From Cocos nucifera (taxonomy: Eukaryota; Streptophyta; Magnoliopsida; Arecales; Arecaceae), in the NCBI GenBank assembly GCA_006176705.1, contig QRFJ01000477.1:1340214-1404213 (forward strand): a DNA stretch of 64,000 bases. Reading direction: 5' to 3'. How positions within the stretch are numbered: position 1 is the stretch's first letter; the number at the start of each line of letters is the position of its first letter. Position numbers and translations under genes: made by a program. Positions 23,101-33,655 of the stretch are shown here, in pieces. Below the pieces are notes generated by a model. The model was not told the DNA's origin. It saw nothing but the letters and a program-made list of their open reading frames with translations, and made no database searches.

Positions 23101-23258
23101 ATCGAGAACTGGAGGGTAAGTTTCAACTTGCCAACAGAATGTACCTAGATGGTCTCTACAAGAAGAAGGAGCTTGAGGAGGAGATCGTTAGGCTAAAGCA
23201 AGCCTTGGTGATGGTCGGGGTCGGCAGCCCAAAGTCCGAGGAGTCTGGTTTGCCTTAG
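20190..23258 (+). pseudogene. Opposite-strand additional ORF of Tat-E, with introns
   Basis: A plus-strand gene inside a minus-strand element. The start at 20190 gives MSFETSHFIDSWDLFG. The N-terminal domain (to about 20740) has YGIPPKYDLELF, DRVSSPL, LHAGLRLPP and NWWYFFPQ; it resembles the plant domain annotated as putative gypsy type transposon (Pfam PF04195, from memory). A Ser/Lys-rich linker (21050-21490) follows, then a long coiled coil (21640-23250: KRRKVENRIAELETQM, KVQLLEES, KKKELEEEIVRLKQAL) ending at 23256. Likely introns: 20950-21026, 21521-21637 and 22258-22402, each GT...AG, the last leaving the frame one base off. Stops include TAG codons where CAG is likely. Function unknown; known Tat elements carry such extra ORFs. 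Confidence 0.78.
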
Positions 23259-23402
23259 GGCTTTGGCCTCTTTTCCTTCTTTTTCTTTCCTTTAGTGTAA
23301 TCGACCTTGTTGGCCTATGTTTTGCTTGTAACACAATTATTTTGGTAATGAAATAATACGTTTCTCATTATTTTCATTTCGCATGAATTCGAGGCTTATT
23401 TA

Positions 23403-23785
23403 TGGCCTTACCTTCTTTACCTCATTTTTTTTCTACATTGCCTTCTCATGAAATGCTTGTTATGGATGCCAAACTAGGACCTCTTTTGCACATCAGGATG
23501 AGGTCCTGCCTTTCGGATTTAACATAGTTAGGTTGTTGTAGAAAAATACGTGTAAGGATCCTCCATCGAGCTTCTCCTTCCTCTCATCTTTGTGGCCATA
23601 CCTTCTTTATCTCATTTCTTTTCTACATTGCTTTCTCATAAAATGCTTGTTGTGGATGCTGAACTAGGATCTCTTTCACATACTAGGATAAGATCCCATC
23701 TTTTGGATTTAATGTAGTTAGGCTGTCATGTAAAAATACGTGTAAGGATCCTCCGTTGAGCTTCTTTCTTCCCCTCATCTTTGGT
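23403..23785. repeat. Two tandem copies of a ~190-bp unit
   Basis: TGGCC(T/A)TACCTTCTTTA recurs at 23403 and 23593, followed in both copies by TTTCTACATTG, AAATGCTTGTT and AAAAATACGTGTAAGGATCC. It lies between the opposite-strand gene and the 115-bp array and shares the AGGATGAG core with it. Confidence 0.85.
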
Positions 23786-24425
23786 CAACAAGGTTCTAAC
23801 TTTTGCTCGCATTAGGATGAGGTTTTCCTTCTGTTCTTAACATAGCTTGTGGGGGCGCATTAGGATTGTCAGTAGGGCCTCACCCCCAGTCTCATCTTGG
23901 TTTAACGAGACCTTCGACATTGCCCATATTAGGATGAGGTTCTTCTCCTATTCTTAACAGATTGTAGGGGCACATTAGGGCCATTGATAAGGTCTCTTCC
24001 CTCATCTTGTCTTAACTTAACGAGGCCTTTGACTTTGCTCACATTAGGATGAGATTCTCCTCCTATTTCTAATGGGCTATAGGGGCACATTAGGACCATT
24101 GGTAGGGCCTCTGCCCTCATCTCATCTTAGTTCAATGAGGCTTCAACTTTGCTCGCATTAGGATGAGGTTCTTCTCCTATTTCTAATGGACTGTAGGGGT
24201 GCATTAGGGCAGTTGGTAGGGTCTCTCTCCTCATCTCATCTTAGTTCAACGAGGCCTTCGACTTTACTCGTGTTAGGATGAGGTTCTCCTCTTGTTCCTA
24301 ATGGGTTGTAGGAACGCGTTAAGGCCATTAGTAGGGCCTCTCCCCTCATCTCATTTTAGTTCAATGAGGTCTTCGACTTTGCTCACATTAGGACGAGATT
24401 CTTCTCTTGCTTCTAATGGGCTACT
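23786..24425. repeat. ~115-bp tandem repeat, about 5.5 copies
   Basis: The core ATTAGGATGAG or a close variant recurs at 23814, 23931, 24046, 24160, 24275 and 24390 (spacing 114-117). Each unit also has GGGCACATTAGG, CTCATCTTAGTTCAA and GAGGCCTTCGACTTT-like pieces. It sits in the 3' untranslated part of E, a place where Tat elements are known to hold variable tandem repeats. Confidence 0.9.
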
Positions 24426-24529
24426 TTAGATTGCTTCAAAAAGTTATTAGTCATTACATGATATTTGTGCCAGAAAATAGTGATGTTAGAATAGAAAAGT
24501 TTTATTGAAGAAAAGTTATCGATAGTACA

Positions 24530-25600
24530 TTCTCAATTTTTCAAAATTCCAAGGCCGCAGAAGAGTTGTTCCTCCGAGCTCCTTCAAGCGATAAGTTTCG
24601 GACCGGATAACCTCTATTTCATATGAACCTTTCCAATTCGGAGCGAGCTTTTCTTGATTCTGGCATTATGAGACAACCGCTTGTCGAAGTACCAAGTCCC
24701 TCACTTTGAATATCTTGCATTTGACTTTTGAATTATAGTAGCGAGCTACTTTTTGCTTGTAGGCTGCCATCCGAACTTGGGCTTTCTCCTATTTTTCTTC
24801 TAACAAGTTGTGGTTAGCTCTGAGGCCCGGGGAGTTTTACTGCTCATTGAATGCTATGACTCATGCTGATGGAAGTTTAAGTTTTATTGAGATGATCACT
24901 TCCATTCCAAAAGCCACGGCAAATGGGATCTCCTTAGTTGGCAATTGTTGGATAATTCGGTATGCCCAGAGCATATAATAGAGTTCATCTACCCAAGTCC
25001 CCTTTGCTCTCTCAAGTTTTGCTTTGATACCTTGCAGTAGGGTCCTGTTTGTCACTTCGACATCTCTATTTGCTTGTGGGTGGACGACTGATGTAAAATG
25101 ATGGGAGATGTTCAAATCTTTACAAAATTTGGCAAATCTTGCCTCAGCAAATTACCATCCATTATCAGTTATAAGAGTTCGGGGCAGACCGAATCGGCAG
25201 ACAATTGACTTCCAAACAAAGTTTTACACCTTGGCTTCAATAATTTTTGCCAATGGTTCGGGCTTGATCCATTTGTTGAAATAGTCGATTGCAACTAAGG
25301 GGAACTTTCATTGCCTGGATGTCATTGGGAAGGGGCCAAGTATATTCATTTCCCACTACACAAATGGCCACAGTGCGCTTAGTGGAGTAAGCTCGGAGGT
25401 CGGCTATCTTTGTATGTTTGTATTTCTCTAATAGCGGTCATATTTCTTGACATACTCTATGCAATCATGGTACAATGTCGGCCAATAGTACCCCTGCCGA
25501 AGTAGTCTTTGTGATAAGGATCTGGCTCCAACATGACTTCTGCAAATTTTCTCATGCACTTTTCATAATGTGAAGTCGGCCTCTGAAGGTTGAAGACATC
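24530..25600 (-). pseudogene. Integrase of Tat-E
   Basis: Catalyses insertion of element DNA. The minus strand shows FPLVAIDYFNKWIKPEPLA (first catalytic Asp), then FGLPRTLITDNGW (second Asp), FCKDLNISHHFTSVVHPQ and a Glu-bearing motif read as NRDVEVTNRTLLQGIK, followed by the Tyr/Trp-rich WVDELYYMLWAYR. The C-terminal part (VARYYNSKVKCKIFKVRDLVLR, then LAPNWKGSYEI) is typical of Gypsy integrases. The upstream zinc-finger part near 25400-25600 is poorly kept. Stops and frame changes occur near 24860, 25150, 25240 and 25380. The opposite-strand repeats lie just downstream. Confidence 0.88.
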
Positions 25601-26240
25601 TCAAGAGCGATAGAAAATACGACCTTTATATAGTTTATCTTCATACAGAACATACCGAGAAGCTTGATTTTTGAGCTTTCGAGCTTCTTTCGGATCATGA
25701 GGGAAAGCTCCATCCTTGAGGTAGGCAACTAGATGGTCGATCCAGCTCGGTTCGTGCTCAACTTGCATAACAGGCTGTGACTCCTCTGAACTTAGGCACT
25801 TTAGAATTTCAAAAAATACTTCTTTGAGAAGTTCGGTCGGAGCTAAAGTGGCCAATTTAGAGAGAAGATCGGCTTTTATATTCTCTACCCTCGAAATCTG
25901 TTGAATACTAAAATCGTTGAAGATCGGAGTCAAGTTTTTTACCTTCTCAAGGTATTTTATCATGCTTTCCTCCCGAGCTTCAAAACTGCTATTGACCTGT
26001 CTGACCACTAGTTGGGAATGACTGTAGACTTGGAGTTGGTCCGCTTCTAACTCTTTTGCTATTTTTAACCCAATGATCAAAGCTTCATATTTGACCCCAT
26101 TATTAGTTGCTGAAAATTCAAAGCGCAGTGCATATTCGATGATGACGCCTTCTGAATTTACCAAGATCAATCATGTAACTGCTCTAGAAGCATTGGATGA
26201 GCCATCCACATATAGGGCCCAAAAACCTTCAGGGAGGTTA
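25601..26240 (-). pseudogene. Second (archaeal-type) RNase H of Tat-E and linker
   Basis: An extra RNase H follows the normal one, a mark of the Tat lineage. The minus strand reads WALYVDGSSNASRAVT (first Asp), a stop, ILVNSEGVIIEYAL, NNGVKYEALIIGLKIAKEL (Glu) and LQVYSHSQLVVRQV, where the Asp expected in the D-S-Q motif is His. Then SRVENIKADLLSKLATL. The long open piece 25601-26170 continues into the linker before integrase (LVAYLKDGAFP, KLKNQASRYVLYEDKLYK). The His for Asp change suggests loss of activity. Confidence 0.85.
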
Positions 26241-26289
26241 GCCCTTTCCTCAAGGGAGCCTGGCTGCAACCATAGAATATTAGTTTCAT

Positions 26290-26740
26290 CCTATTCAAGC
26301 TCGGCTTCATCTGGGATGGTATATTTTACTATAAAATTTATTAATATTTGGACTTTGATCGATGATCGAGGTTGATAGTTGATGTCAAATTTTGTGAGTT
26401 CGATCGTCCATTTTGTGATTCTTTCGAAGGCATTCGTTCGATGAAGGACTGCCTTAATTAGCTGATCTATGAGAAGCATTATGGAGTACCCTTGAAAGTA
26501 AGGTCGGAGTCCCCTAGCAGTAATTAAAAGAGCATAAGTCAATTTTTCTAATTTAGAGTATCTGATCTTTGCATCCCTTAGGATCCGACTTATGTAGTAG
26601 ATCGATCGATGTACTTTCATTTCGTCCTTGACCAGAACTGCTGCCAGGGCTATTAGGGATACTGCTAGGTATAAGAATAATTCTTCTCCGAGCTCAGGCT
26701 TTGCCAGTAATGGGGGTGAGCTGAGGTAGTTTTTAAGCTC
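26290..26740 (-). pseudogene. RNase H of Tat-E, first copy
   Basis: Follows RT on the minus strand: SPPLLAKPELGEELFLYLAV, then AAVLVKDEMKVHRSIYYISR, YSKLEKLTYALLITARGLR and PYFQGYSIMLLIDQ. The pattern is the usual Gypsy RNase H with KLEK in place of the Glu-bearing EKLALAL motif. Ends in a stop at about 26291 before the second RNase H. It would remove the RNA template. Confidence 0.85.
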
Positions 26741-26879
26741 CTTGAATGCCTATTAGCATTCTATCGTCCAGCAGAAGTTCTTTGGCTACTTGAGAGCTTG
26801 AAAGAAGGGCATGCATCGCTCGACCAATCTTGAGATAAAACGGTTTAGGGATGCCACTTTTTTGCTCAGACGTCAAACT

Positions 26880-27620
26880 TCTTCAATTATTTTTGGAGCA
26901 GTCATTTTTTGAATAGCTCAAATTTTCCCTGAATTTACTTCAATCCCATACCTTGACACCGTGAATCTCAAAAATTTTTTTGAAACCACTCCGAAGGCAC
27001 GTTTGGTCAGGTTCAGCTTCATCTTATACTACTTAAGTGCATAGAAGGTCTCTTTGAGGTCAGCGACGTGATTCATTGAAGCTCAGCTTTTGATTAGCAT
27101 ATAGTCCACATACACCTCCATGTTGTGGTCGATCTACTCCTTGAAGTTCTTGTTGACCAAGCATTGGTACATTGCCCCTATATTTTTTAGTCTGAAAGGC
27201 ATAATCTTGTAACAGTAAAGACCACGGTCAGTAACAAAAGCAATTTTCTCCTCATCCTTTGGTGCCATCCGAATTTGGTTGTAGCCAGAAAAGGCATCAA
27301 TAAAGGTGAGGAGCTCATGGCCCGAGGTTGCATCTACCAGTTGATCAATCCTGGGTAGAGGGTAGCTATCTTTTGGGTAGACTTTGTTCAGCTTTTTGAA
27401 GTCTATACACATCCTTCATTTATCGTTTGCCTTTTTGACGAGCACCACATTTGAGATCCAGCTCGGATAGTTAACTTTTTGGATGAATTCAGTCTTGAGG
27501 AGCTTGTCCACTTCTTCCATAATTGCTTTCTATCTTTTCGAAGCATGGCTGTGCATCTTCTCATTTACCGACCGACACCTGGAATCGGCATCCAGCTGAT
27601 ATTCCATAACTTTGTCATCG
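26880..27620 (-). pseudogene. Reverse transcriptase of Tat-E, catalytic site changed
   Basis: Gypsy RT on the minus strand. EVDKLLKTEFIQKVNYPSW and VVLVKKANDK precede the open piece 27134-27412: MCIDFKKLNKVYPKDSYPLP, RIDQLVDATSGHELLTFIDA, FSGYNQIRMAPKDEEKIAF and YKIMPFRLKNIGAMYQ. The catalytic YVDD reads YVDY (27101-27112), so the second Asp of the pair is lost, and a stop precedes it. Downstream KMKLNLTKRAFGV and FISRLVERCMPFF mark the connection region. Inactive. Confidence 0.92.
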
Positions 27621-27999
27621 ATCCCTAGCATATCCATTGGGACCCAGGCGAAGACGTCCACGTTCTTCTAAAGGAAGGTGATGAGTTATTCTTGAATCTC
27701 GCTCCCCAAGTTGGAGCCGATCTGCATAATGTGCTTTATGTTCCGGTCATCAAAGGACACGGCTATAAGGTCTTCCATAGGCTCGCCCCGCTCCTCCATA
27801 ATGTTGTCACGAACATCTAGCCCATCAATAGGGCAAAGGTTGGACTGGGTATTTTTCTATAAGGTAATGGAGTAACAGTGCCTTGCTATGGCTTGGTCTC
27901 TCCTAATCTCTCTAATTTCATAGCTCATTGGAAACTTCATCTTTAAGTAATAGGTTAATACTATAGCTCAAAGTGCGTTCAAGCTAGGTCGGCCAAGAA

Positions 28000-28300
28000 T
28001 AGCGTTATAAGCAAATGGAGCTTTTATGACTAGAAAATCGACCTACGCTCTGACCATCCTCGGACATTGCCCTGCAGTCACAGTCAGAGTTATTATGCCC
28101 TCAACTAGCATGACATCGCCAATGAAGCCTACCAATGGGGAATTTATAGATCCCAAATGATTATTAGGCAAAGATATTTTTAAGAAAGCATCATATAATA
28201 AAACATCAGCAAAGCTTTCTTTATCTATCAGAATGTGGCGCACATCATAGTCAGCAATATTTAAAGAGATTACAACCACGTTGTTATGTGGAAATTAAAC
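28000..28300 (-). pseudogene. Aspartic protease of Tat-E
   Basis: Minus-strand VVVISLNIADYDVRHILIDK followed by ESFADVLLYDAFLKI. In this family the residues after ILID form the active-site Asp-Thr-Gly; here they read D-K-E, so catalysis is unlikely. FNAIL-like NAILGRPSLNAL follows near 27980. The product would process the Gag-Pol polyprotein. Confidence 0.82.
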
Positions 28301-29949
28301 TTCTTAGGTATCTTCGTTGGTGAAAGCAATGGACTTCTTAGTTCTCCACCTCTTCCTGGGCTCTGCTGATCTGCTAGCCTTCCCTCGCTGAAGTCCCCCA
28401 GAGGTGGTTTTGATGATACCGAGGGGTGATCGATCTGGCTTCTGCTCCTTCCTTCTTGGTGGTTCTGGCTGCGGTAGTGCCCTCGATCGATTTTTCCATC
28501 CTTCGGGCCGACGTCGTAAGAATCGACCGAGCCTGCCCCATCTGATGAGCTCCTCGATCTCATCTTGGAGCTAGATACACTCTTCAGTATCATGACCATG
28601 ATCATGATGATAGAGATAGTACTTGTTAGGATTGCACTTATCGGGGTGAGAGCACATCCTCTCCAGTCTAGGCAGTTGCTCCTTGATCTCCATCAGTACT
28701 TGTATTTTTGGTGCATTGAGGGGGGCATAGTTGTAGAACCTTCGAAGGGGGGAGCCCCACCGTGTCCTTCTGTCTGGGCTTCCTTGCTTTCGAGCCTGGG
28801 AAGGAGTTCGGGCTCGTTTGCACTTAGAAAGAGTTTGAGAGCGCGGCCAAACTTCACTCATCTTTTCTTCCTCAGCGGGCCTACCTAGCTCATCAATTCA
28901 CTGCTCTCTAGTGGTTTCATTATCCTTGGCCTTGAAGGCCTCTTCCGCTCGGGCATATCCTTCAACCCGAGCTAGCATATCGACAAAATCCCTAGGATAC
29001 TTCTTCTTTAGGGAGAACAATAGATTATTCTTTTGAAGGCTGTCTTTTAGTGTGGCCATAGCAATAGTCTGGTCCATATTTCAAACTTTTAGAGCAGCTG
29101 CATTGAAGTAGTTGACATAAGCTCGGATGAATTCTCCCTCTTGATGCTCGATGTTGATGAGGGATTCTGAACCTTGCCTAGGATGGCGGCTACTAACAAA
29201 ATGAGCCGCAAATTGATGGCTCATCTGGTCAAAAAAGAAGATGGTATTTAGCTTGAGGGCCGAGTACCAATTCCTGGCTGCCCCTTTCAAAGTAGATGAG
29301 AAAGCTAGATGCAGGATGGCATCGGGCGTGCCATGGAGTAGCATCATTATCCAAAAGGCCTCCAGATGGTCAATGAGATCGGAGGTTCCATCGTAGCTCT
29401 TAAATTAGGAGAGCTTGAAGTTCGGCGGGATCGATTCCTACAAGATACGGTGAGAGAAAGGAGGGTCGATATAGATATCGTTACTATAGGAGGGGGTGCA
29501 TGATGGAGTTCTTCGATTCATCAGTTTATCTCTTGTAGTTTTCAATCTAGATCCTCTCGATCGTGGACCTCCAAGATCTTTTGACTGAATGGAGGCAAAG
29601 TTGCCCTAGGAGTAGAATCATGATCAGAGCAGGAGCTCTTAGTCCTCTACTTCTCCTTTTTGGAGGTTGCCGACCGACTAGCCCAAGTCAGCCGCCCCCA
29701 GATCGAATCATGAGGTTCCGAAGAAGTCTATTTTGATTGAATCAACATCGGAGGCTGCTGCTGCTGCATGGCCTGCATCGCTTTCGTAAGGCCACAAACT
29801 TGCAACACTAGCAGGCTGAACTGCTCCGCATCCACCATTACTGTAGGTGGAGCTTGAGTCATCAGGGATGAAATAGGAGCGAATAGATCTGGATGGGATC
29901 TGACCATGGAGGGCATCGACCGTCAGGTAGAAGCTTTTCTGGGAGGCAT
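28300..29949 (-). pseudogene. Gag of Tat-E
   Basis: The ATG at 29949 gives MPPRKAST then a stop; a second in-frame start gives MPSMVRSHPDLFAPISSL. A Gln-rich run (AMQQQQPPM) lies near 29755. The capsid core (29081-29347) has LHLAFSSTLKGAARNWYSAL, FFFDQMSHQFAAHFVSSR and EFIRAYVNYFNAAAL, the usual retrotransposon gag signature. Next come KYPRDFVDMLARVEGYARAE and a basic Arg-rich tail. The knuckle remnant HHDHGHDTEEC at about 28575 keeps one Cys and two His, with the expected first Cys as Tyr. Frames are broken by several stops. Gag packages element RNA in virus-like particles. Confidence 0.88.
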
Positions 29950-30040
29950 CTTTTTCAAGAAGGATGACCTCGAAGAAGAAGAGAATTCTCTATTGAGCAC
30001 TCCTTTAAGAATAAGGAAACCTCAGAAATGAAGGTTCAAG

Positions 30041-30059
30041 CCACTCCTTCTAGCGCCAA
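30041..30059 (-). promoter_or_regulatory. Primer-binding site of Tat-E
   Basis: Minus strand TTGGCGCTAGAAGGAGTGG begins three bases after the end of the right LTR. Its form matches sites seen in Tat-type elements; I cannot name the tRNA with certainty. Confidence 0.65.
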
Positions 30060-30062
30060 TCC

Positions 30063-31111
30063 TATTGGTGCAAAATCTGATCGCTGTCGGAGGAGCGCTG
30101 GAGTTGGAGAAGATAAGGTTGCCATCAGTGACCTGTAAGATAAGTCTCATCCAGAGTCCAGGGTGGGTGGCTCTAACAAGACCTTCCGACGATCAAGTCA
30201 ACTCTTTCGACCAACAGAAATGGAGTACTTAGGAGAGAAAATTGCAGAGTATCGAGAAGGAGAAGAGTGCTTAGAAAAAATATATCTGAAAGGTCTCTTT
30301 TATAGATGGAGTCTATAACAAACTGATAGCGACAATCATAACTATCAGATGGTGGGCCGCTCGGGACCACGTGAAGTTTGTTATAAAGGATAGTGCTTGT
30401 TGTCGTAGTGTGCTAGTCCATTAGGATTTAATAGTCGAAGTTCAGAGGAGCAGGCGCCAGTTGGTGATGAATCTTTAAGTTACATCAATACCAAAGGAGT
30501 TCGAGCTCCTCTTAGGCAGTCTATGGGTGAGTTGGTTTGTGTGTGGAGCTGGGTTCGTGCGAAGACCTTCTTGGGCGACTGTAGAAAGTTTGACTGCTAG
30601 AGGAGTCTAGAAGGAGTTCGACTGCTAGAGGAATCCAGGAGAAGTTTGGCTGCTAGAGGAATCCGGAAGGAGTTCGATTGTTGGAGTAATCCAAAAGAGG
30701 TTCGACTGTTGGAGGAGTCCGAAAGGAGTTTGGCTGCTAGAGAAACCCAGGAGAAGTTTGGCTACTGAAGGAATCCAGGAGAAGTTCGGCTAGGAGAAGT
30801 TCGACTGCTGGAGGAATTCGGAAGGAGTTCGACCACTGAAGAAATTTGGGAGAGGTTCGGCTACTGGAGGACTCCAAGAGGAGTTCAGCTGGTCGAGAAA
30901 TTCGAAAGGAGTTCGACTTCTGGAGGACTCCAGGTGAAGTTTGACTATTGGAGGAATCTAAAAGGAGTTCAGCCGCTGGAGGAGTCCAAAAGAAGTACGG
31001 CTGCTGGAGGACTCCGAGAGAAGTTCGTGATTGAAGCTCTCCCATGATTATGAGTTACACTTGGCTGAGCACCAAACCAAACTTCGATGGGTGTGAGGTT
31101 TACCCTCAATA
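30063..31111 (-). repeat. 5' LTR of Tat-E
   Basis: 1049 bases from TATTGGTGC to CCTCAATA on the plus strand. It matches 18655-19546 outside the array and is 157 bases longer. Confidence 0.88.
30590..31025. repeat. 28-bp minisatellite, about 15.5 copies, in the right E LTR
   Basis: Same 28-base unit as at 19182-19461. One unit near 30790 is cut to 15 bases. The excess of about 5.5 units (about 154 bases) accounts for nearly all of the 157-base length difference between the two LTRs. Confidence 0.9.
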
Positions 31112-31116
31112 ATTTT

Positions 31117-31904
31117 AAAATCTATTAGACATCAATCCTAGGAACTCGAGCTTATTAGTATAAGAAATCCTAAAAGTTGGACTAGGTTAGGGTTAATCAA
31201 TTTAACTGGTGTCTAGGAAGTGGTTCAGGGATGAATGGGCCTGAAGGAAGGTGGTTACTTAATTGATTCTATTAGCTTACTTGGCCAAGCACAATTGGTG
31301 TCTAAGACAAGCAACGAGGGGACTCCCACCAATCTTATACTTACCTAACCAATTGATTGGCTGATCTTATACTTGGAGGGCTTGAAGGTGATATTGGTAG
31401 TTAGGAGCTATTTAGATCTAGGATAATCCTTAGTCAGAATTGATTGACCAACTTGATTGCTAACTAATATTAAACCTAATTAAAACTAATTTTTCTCTCT
31501 CTTCTTATCTCTAGGACTCCTCAGGATCTCTTCTTTAGAATTTTTCTTTCTTTCTTCTTCTTTTCTCCTTCAAAAATAAAATAAAATAAAAATAAAAATA
31601 AATAAAAATTAAATTAAATTAACTAAAAAATTAGTAATAATAATAATTAAATTAAATTAAATTAAATTAAAAATAATAATTAAATAAAAAATAATAAAAA
31701 ATTAAAATATATTTAAAAAATTAAAAATTAAAAAAATAATAGAATAATAAAAAATATAAAAAAAATTTTAAAAATTTTTTAAAAAAATTTGAACCATACA
31801 TTAGGGTTGCACTAGGACATGCACGGTAGGAAATCGCTTTACCTGGTGTAGTTGAACCCAACTATCAAATTAAATGGCTGAATCGTATTAAACCCAATAA
31901 CTAA
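31117..31904 (+). other. Leader of Gypsy-D, part 2, with AT-rich simple repeats
   Basis: No gene. 31560-31790 is almost only A and T, with runs such as AAATAAAATAAA and TAATAATAATT. It resumes D after the insertion of E. Confidence 0.65.
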
Positions 31905-33655
31905 ATGGCTAAAAATTTTAGAGAACCACCTAAGTAGATGAAAAAATATTTTATTTCTTCCACCTATAACCCATCGACTTGTATCCAATTACTTGAAATT
32001 CATGCTATCCACTATGAGATCAAACTGACCATAATCCAAATACTCCCATCTTTCTATGGGAACACCAATGAAGATTCTTATAAGCATTTGGATGAGTTTT
32101 AGAAATTTGCTCTACGGTCAAAATTCAAAATTTAATTGAGGATGCCCTTAGACTAATTTTATTTTTCTTATCATTAAAAGGCAAAGCCAAGTACTAGCTT
32201 GGCACAATAGGGAGACCAATTAAAACTTGGGCTAAATTGCAAAATAAATTTCTTAAAAACTTTTATCCCATAGGCCAAATCAATATTATGAGATGAGCTA
32301 TCACTAGATTTGCTCAGCTTTCAGGAGAACAAATTCATGAGTCATGGGAGAGACTTAAGAAACTTCTTAAAAAATGCCCACACCATGGTCTATCTAAGTG
32401 GCAAATAGTTCAAGCATTTTATGAGAATTTAGGAGACCAATATAGATAATTGGTAGATGCATTCTGTGGAGGTGCATTCATGAGCAAAAGTGAGGATGAA
32501 GCTTATACACTATTTGAAACTCTAAGTGAAAATTCGATTAACCATGCCTCAATATCCTCTTATGAAAGATCAATTTCTCATAAAAAATAGGTAGGAATAT
32601 ATGAGATCAAACATCCATAACCTAGTTCTAAGGCTGACCTGAATCTAATAGCCCAAAAATTAGATAAAGTAGATCTTCTTGCTTAGAAATTAGATCAAGT
32701 CCTAACCCTAGGTCAATAAATTCCTACATAATTCACATCATCTTCTAATTACCGAAAGATTTGTTCAATCTGTGCTAGCCCAACCCATCATGTGAGTGAA
32801 TGTCCTATGATTGCACAGTTTCTACCTTTTATCCAAGAACAAATTCAAGCTGCTTAAGACTACTCTAAGCCTGTTAGTGACCCTTTTTCAAATTCATATA
32901 ACTCTGGTTGGAGCAACCACCATAATTTTTCTTGGATACCTCAACAAACTCAGGCTCAAACCCAAACTCCACTAGTGCAAAATTATTAGAATAGACCTCA
33001 ATACTAGAATTATGCTTATAATAGAGGTCAGTCTAGTTAGCCTTTTCAGCCACCACATTATAATCAGCCCTCATACCCACCTCCTCAACAGACCAATCTA
33101 GCCAATGATAGATTTAACCAACTTCAACAATTGATTCTGACTCAACAATAATCTATCGCCAGGCTAGAAGCTCATATTGGACAACTAGCTAAATTTAACA
33201 TGAGGAGAGAACTAGGTCAATTGTTGAGCCTACCAATTACAAATCCTATAAATAATCCATCCATTATCCACCAACCACCTGGACTAAATTATCAACCTAA
33301 TGTTCCACTTAAGAATCTCCAATTAAAGAATACCAAAGTAATTTCTGAACTTAAAAGCTATAGGATTCTTATGAACCCATACCAAGATCAGGTGAGAGAG
33401 GCTAGTACTGATGCTAGCCAAAATAAAAATTTAGGAGAACAGGTTAGTACTGAGACTAACCATATAGAAGAATCTAAGTCCAAAACTAGTACTGATGTTG
33501 GTTTCAGTTTAAATGAGATAGACATAGGAAAGAAAAGAGTGGATGATTTTGACTCCTATAAACCTAATGTTCTGTTCCCTTCAATCCTAGAAGCCGATTC
33601 TTCTCACAAAAATCAAGAGGTATACAATGAAAAGCCAATGAAGTTATTTAAGTAA
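31905..33655 (+). pseudogene. Gag of Gypsy-D
   Basis: The ATG at 31905 gives MAKNFREPPK, then a stop. Further pieces: ILPSFYGNTNEDSYKHLDEF, KAKPST, YSLK-like remnants, SHGRDLRNFLKNAHTMVYLS and, in another frame, SKSEDEAYTLFETL and NSINHASISSYERS. The knuckle CSICASPTHHVSEC (CX2CX4HX4C) is intact at 32762-32803, followed by PMIAQFLPFIQEQIQAA. The only long open piece (33200-33655) is a polar C-terminal tail (LKNLQLKNTKVISELKSY). Many stops, often TAG or TAA where CAG, TGG or CAA is likely. Resembles the gag of Athila-related and other gag-only plant Gypsy elements. Confidence 0.85.

Larger units (their letters stand above)
18655..31111 (-). mobile_element. Tat-lineage Gypsy element E
   Basis: 12.5 kb with exact ATTTT duplications (18650-18654, 31112-31116). 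The minus-strand order is LTR, primer site, gag, protease, RT, RNase H, a second (archaeal-type) RNase H, integrase, tandem repeats, a gene on the opposite strand, polypurine tract, LTR. The second RNase H and the long 3' region with an opposite-strand gene mark the Tat lineage (Grande/RIRE2/Ogre relatives). All genes carry stops, and protease and RT have lost catalytic residues. Confidence 0.92.

Noticed and set aside
23403..24425. Possible CRISPR-like array
   Set aside because: The whole unit is repeated, with no unique spacers, inside a plant retrotransposon.
31560..31800. AT-rich block as a possible origin or matrix-attachment site
   Set aside because: Simple-sequence AT DNA in an element leader; nothing specific supports such a role.
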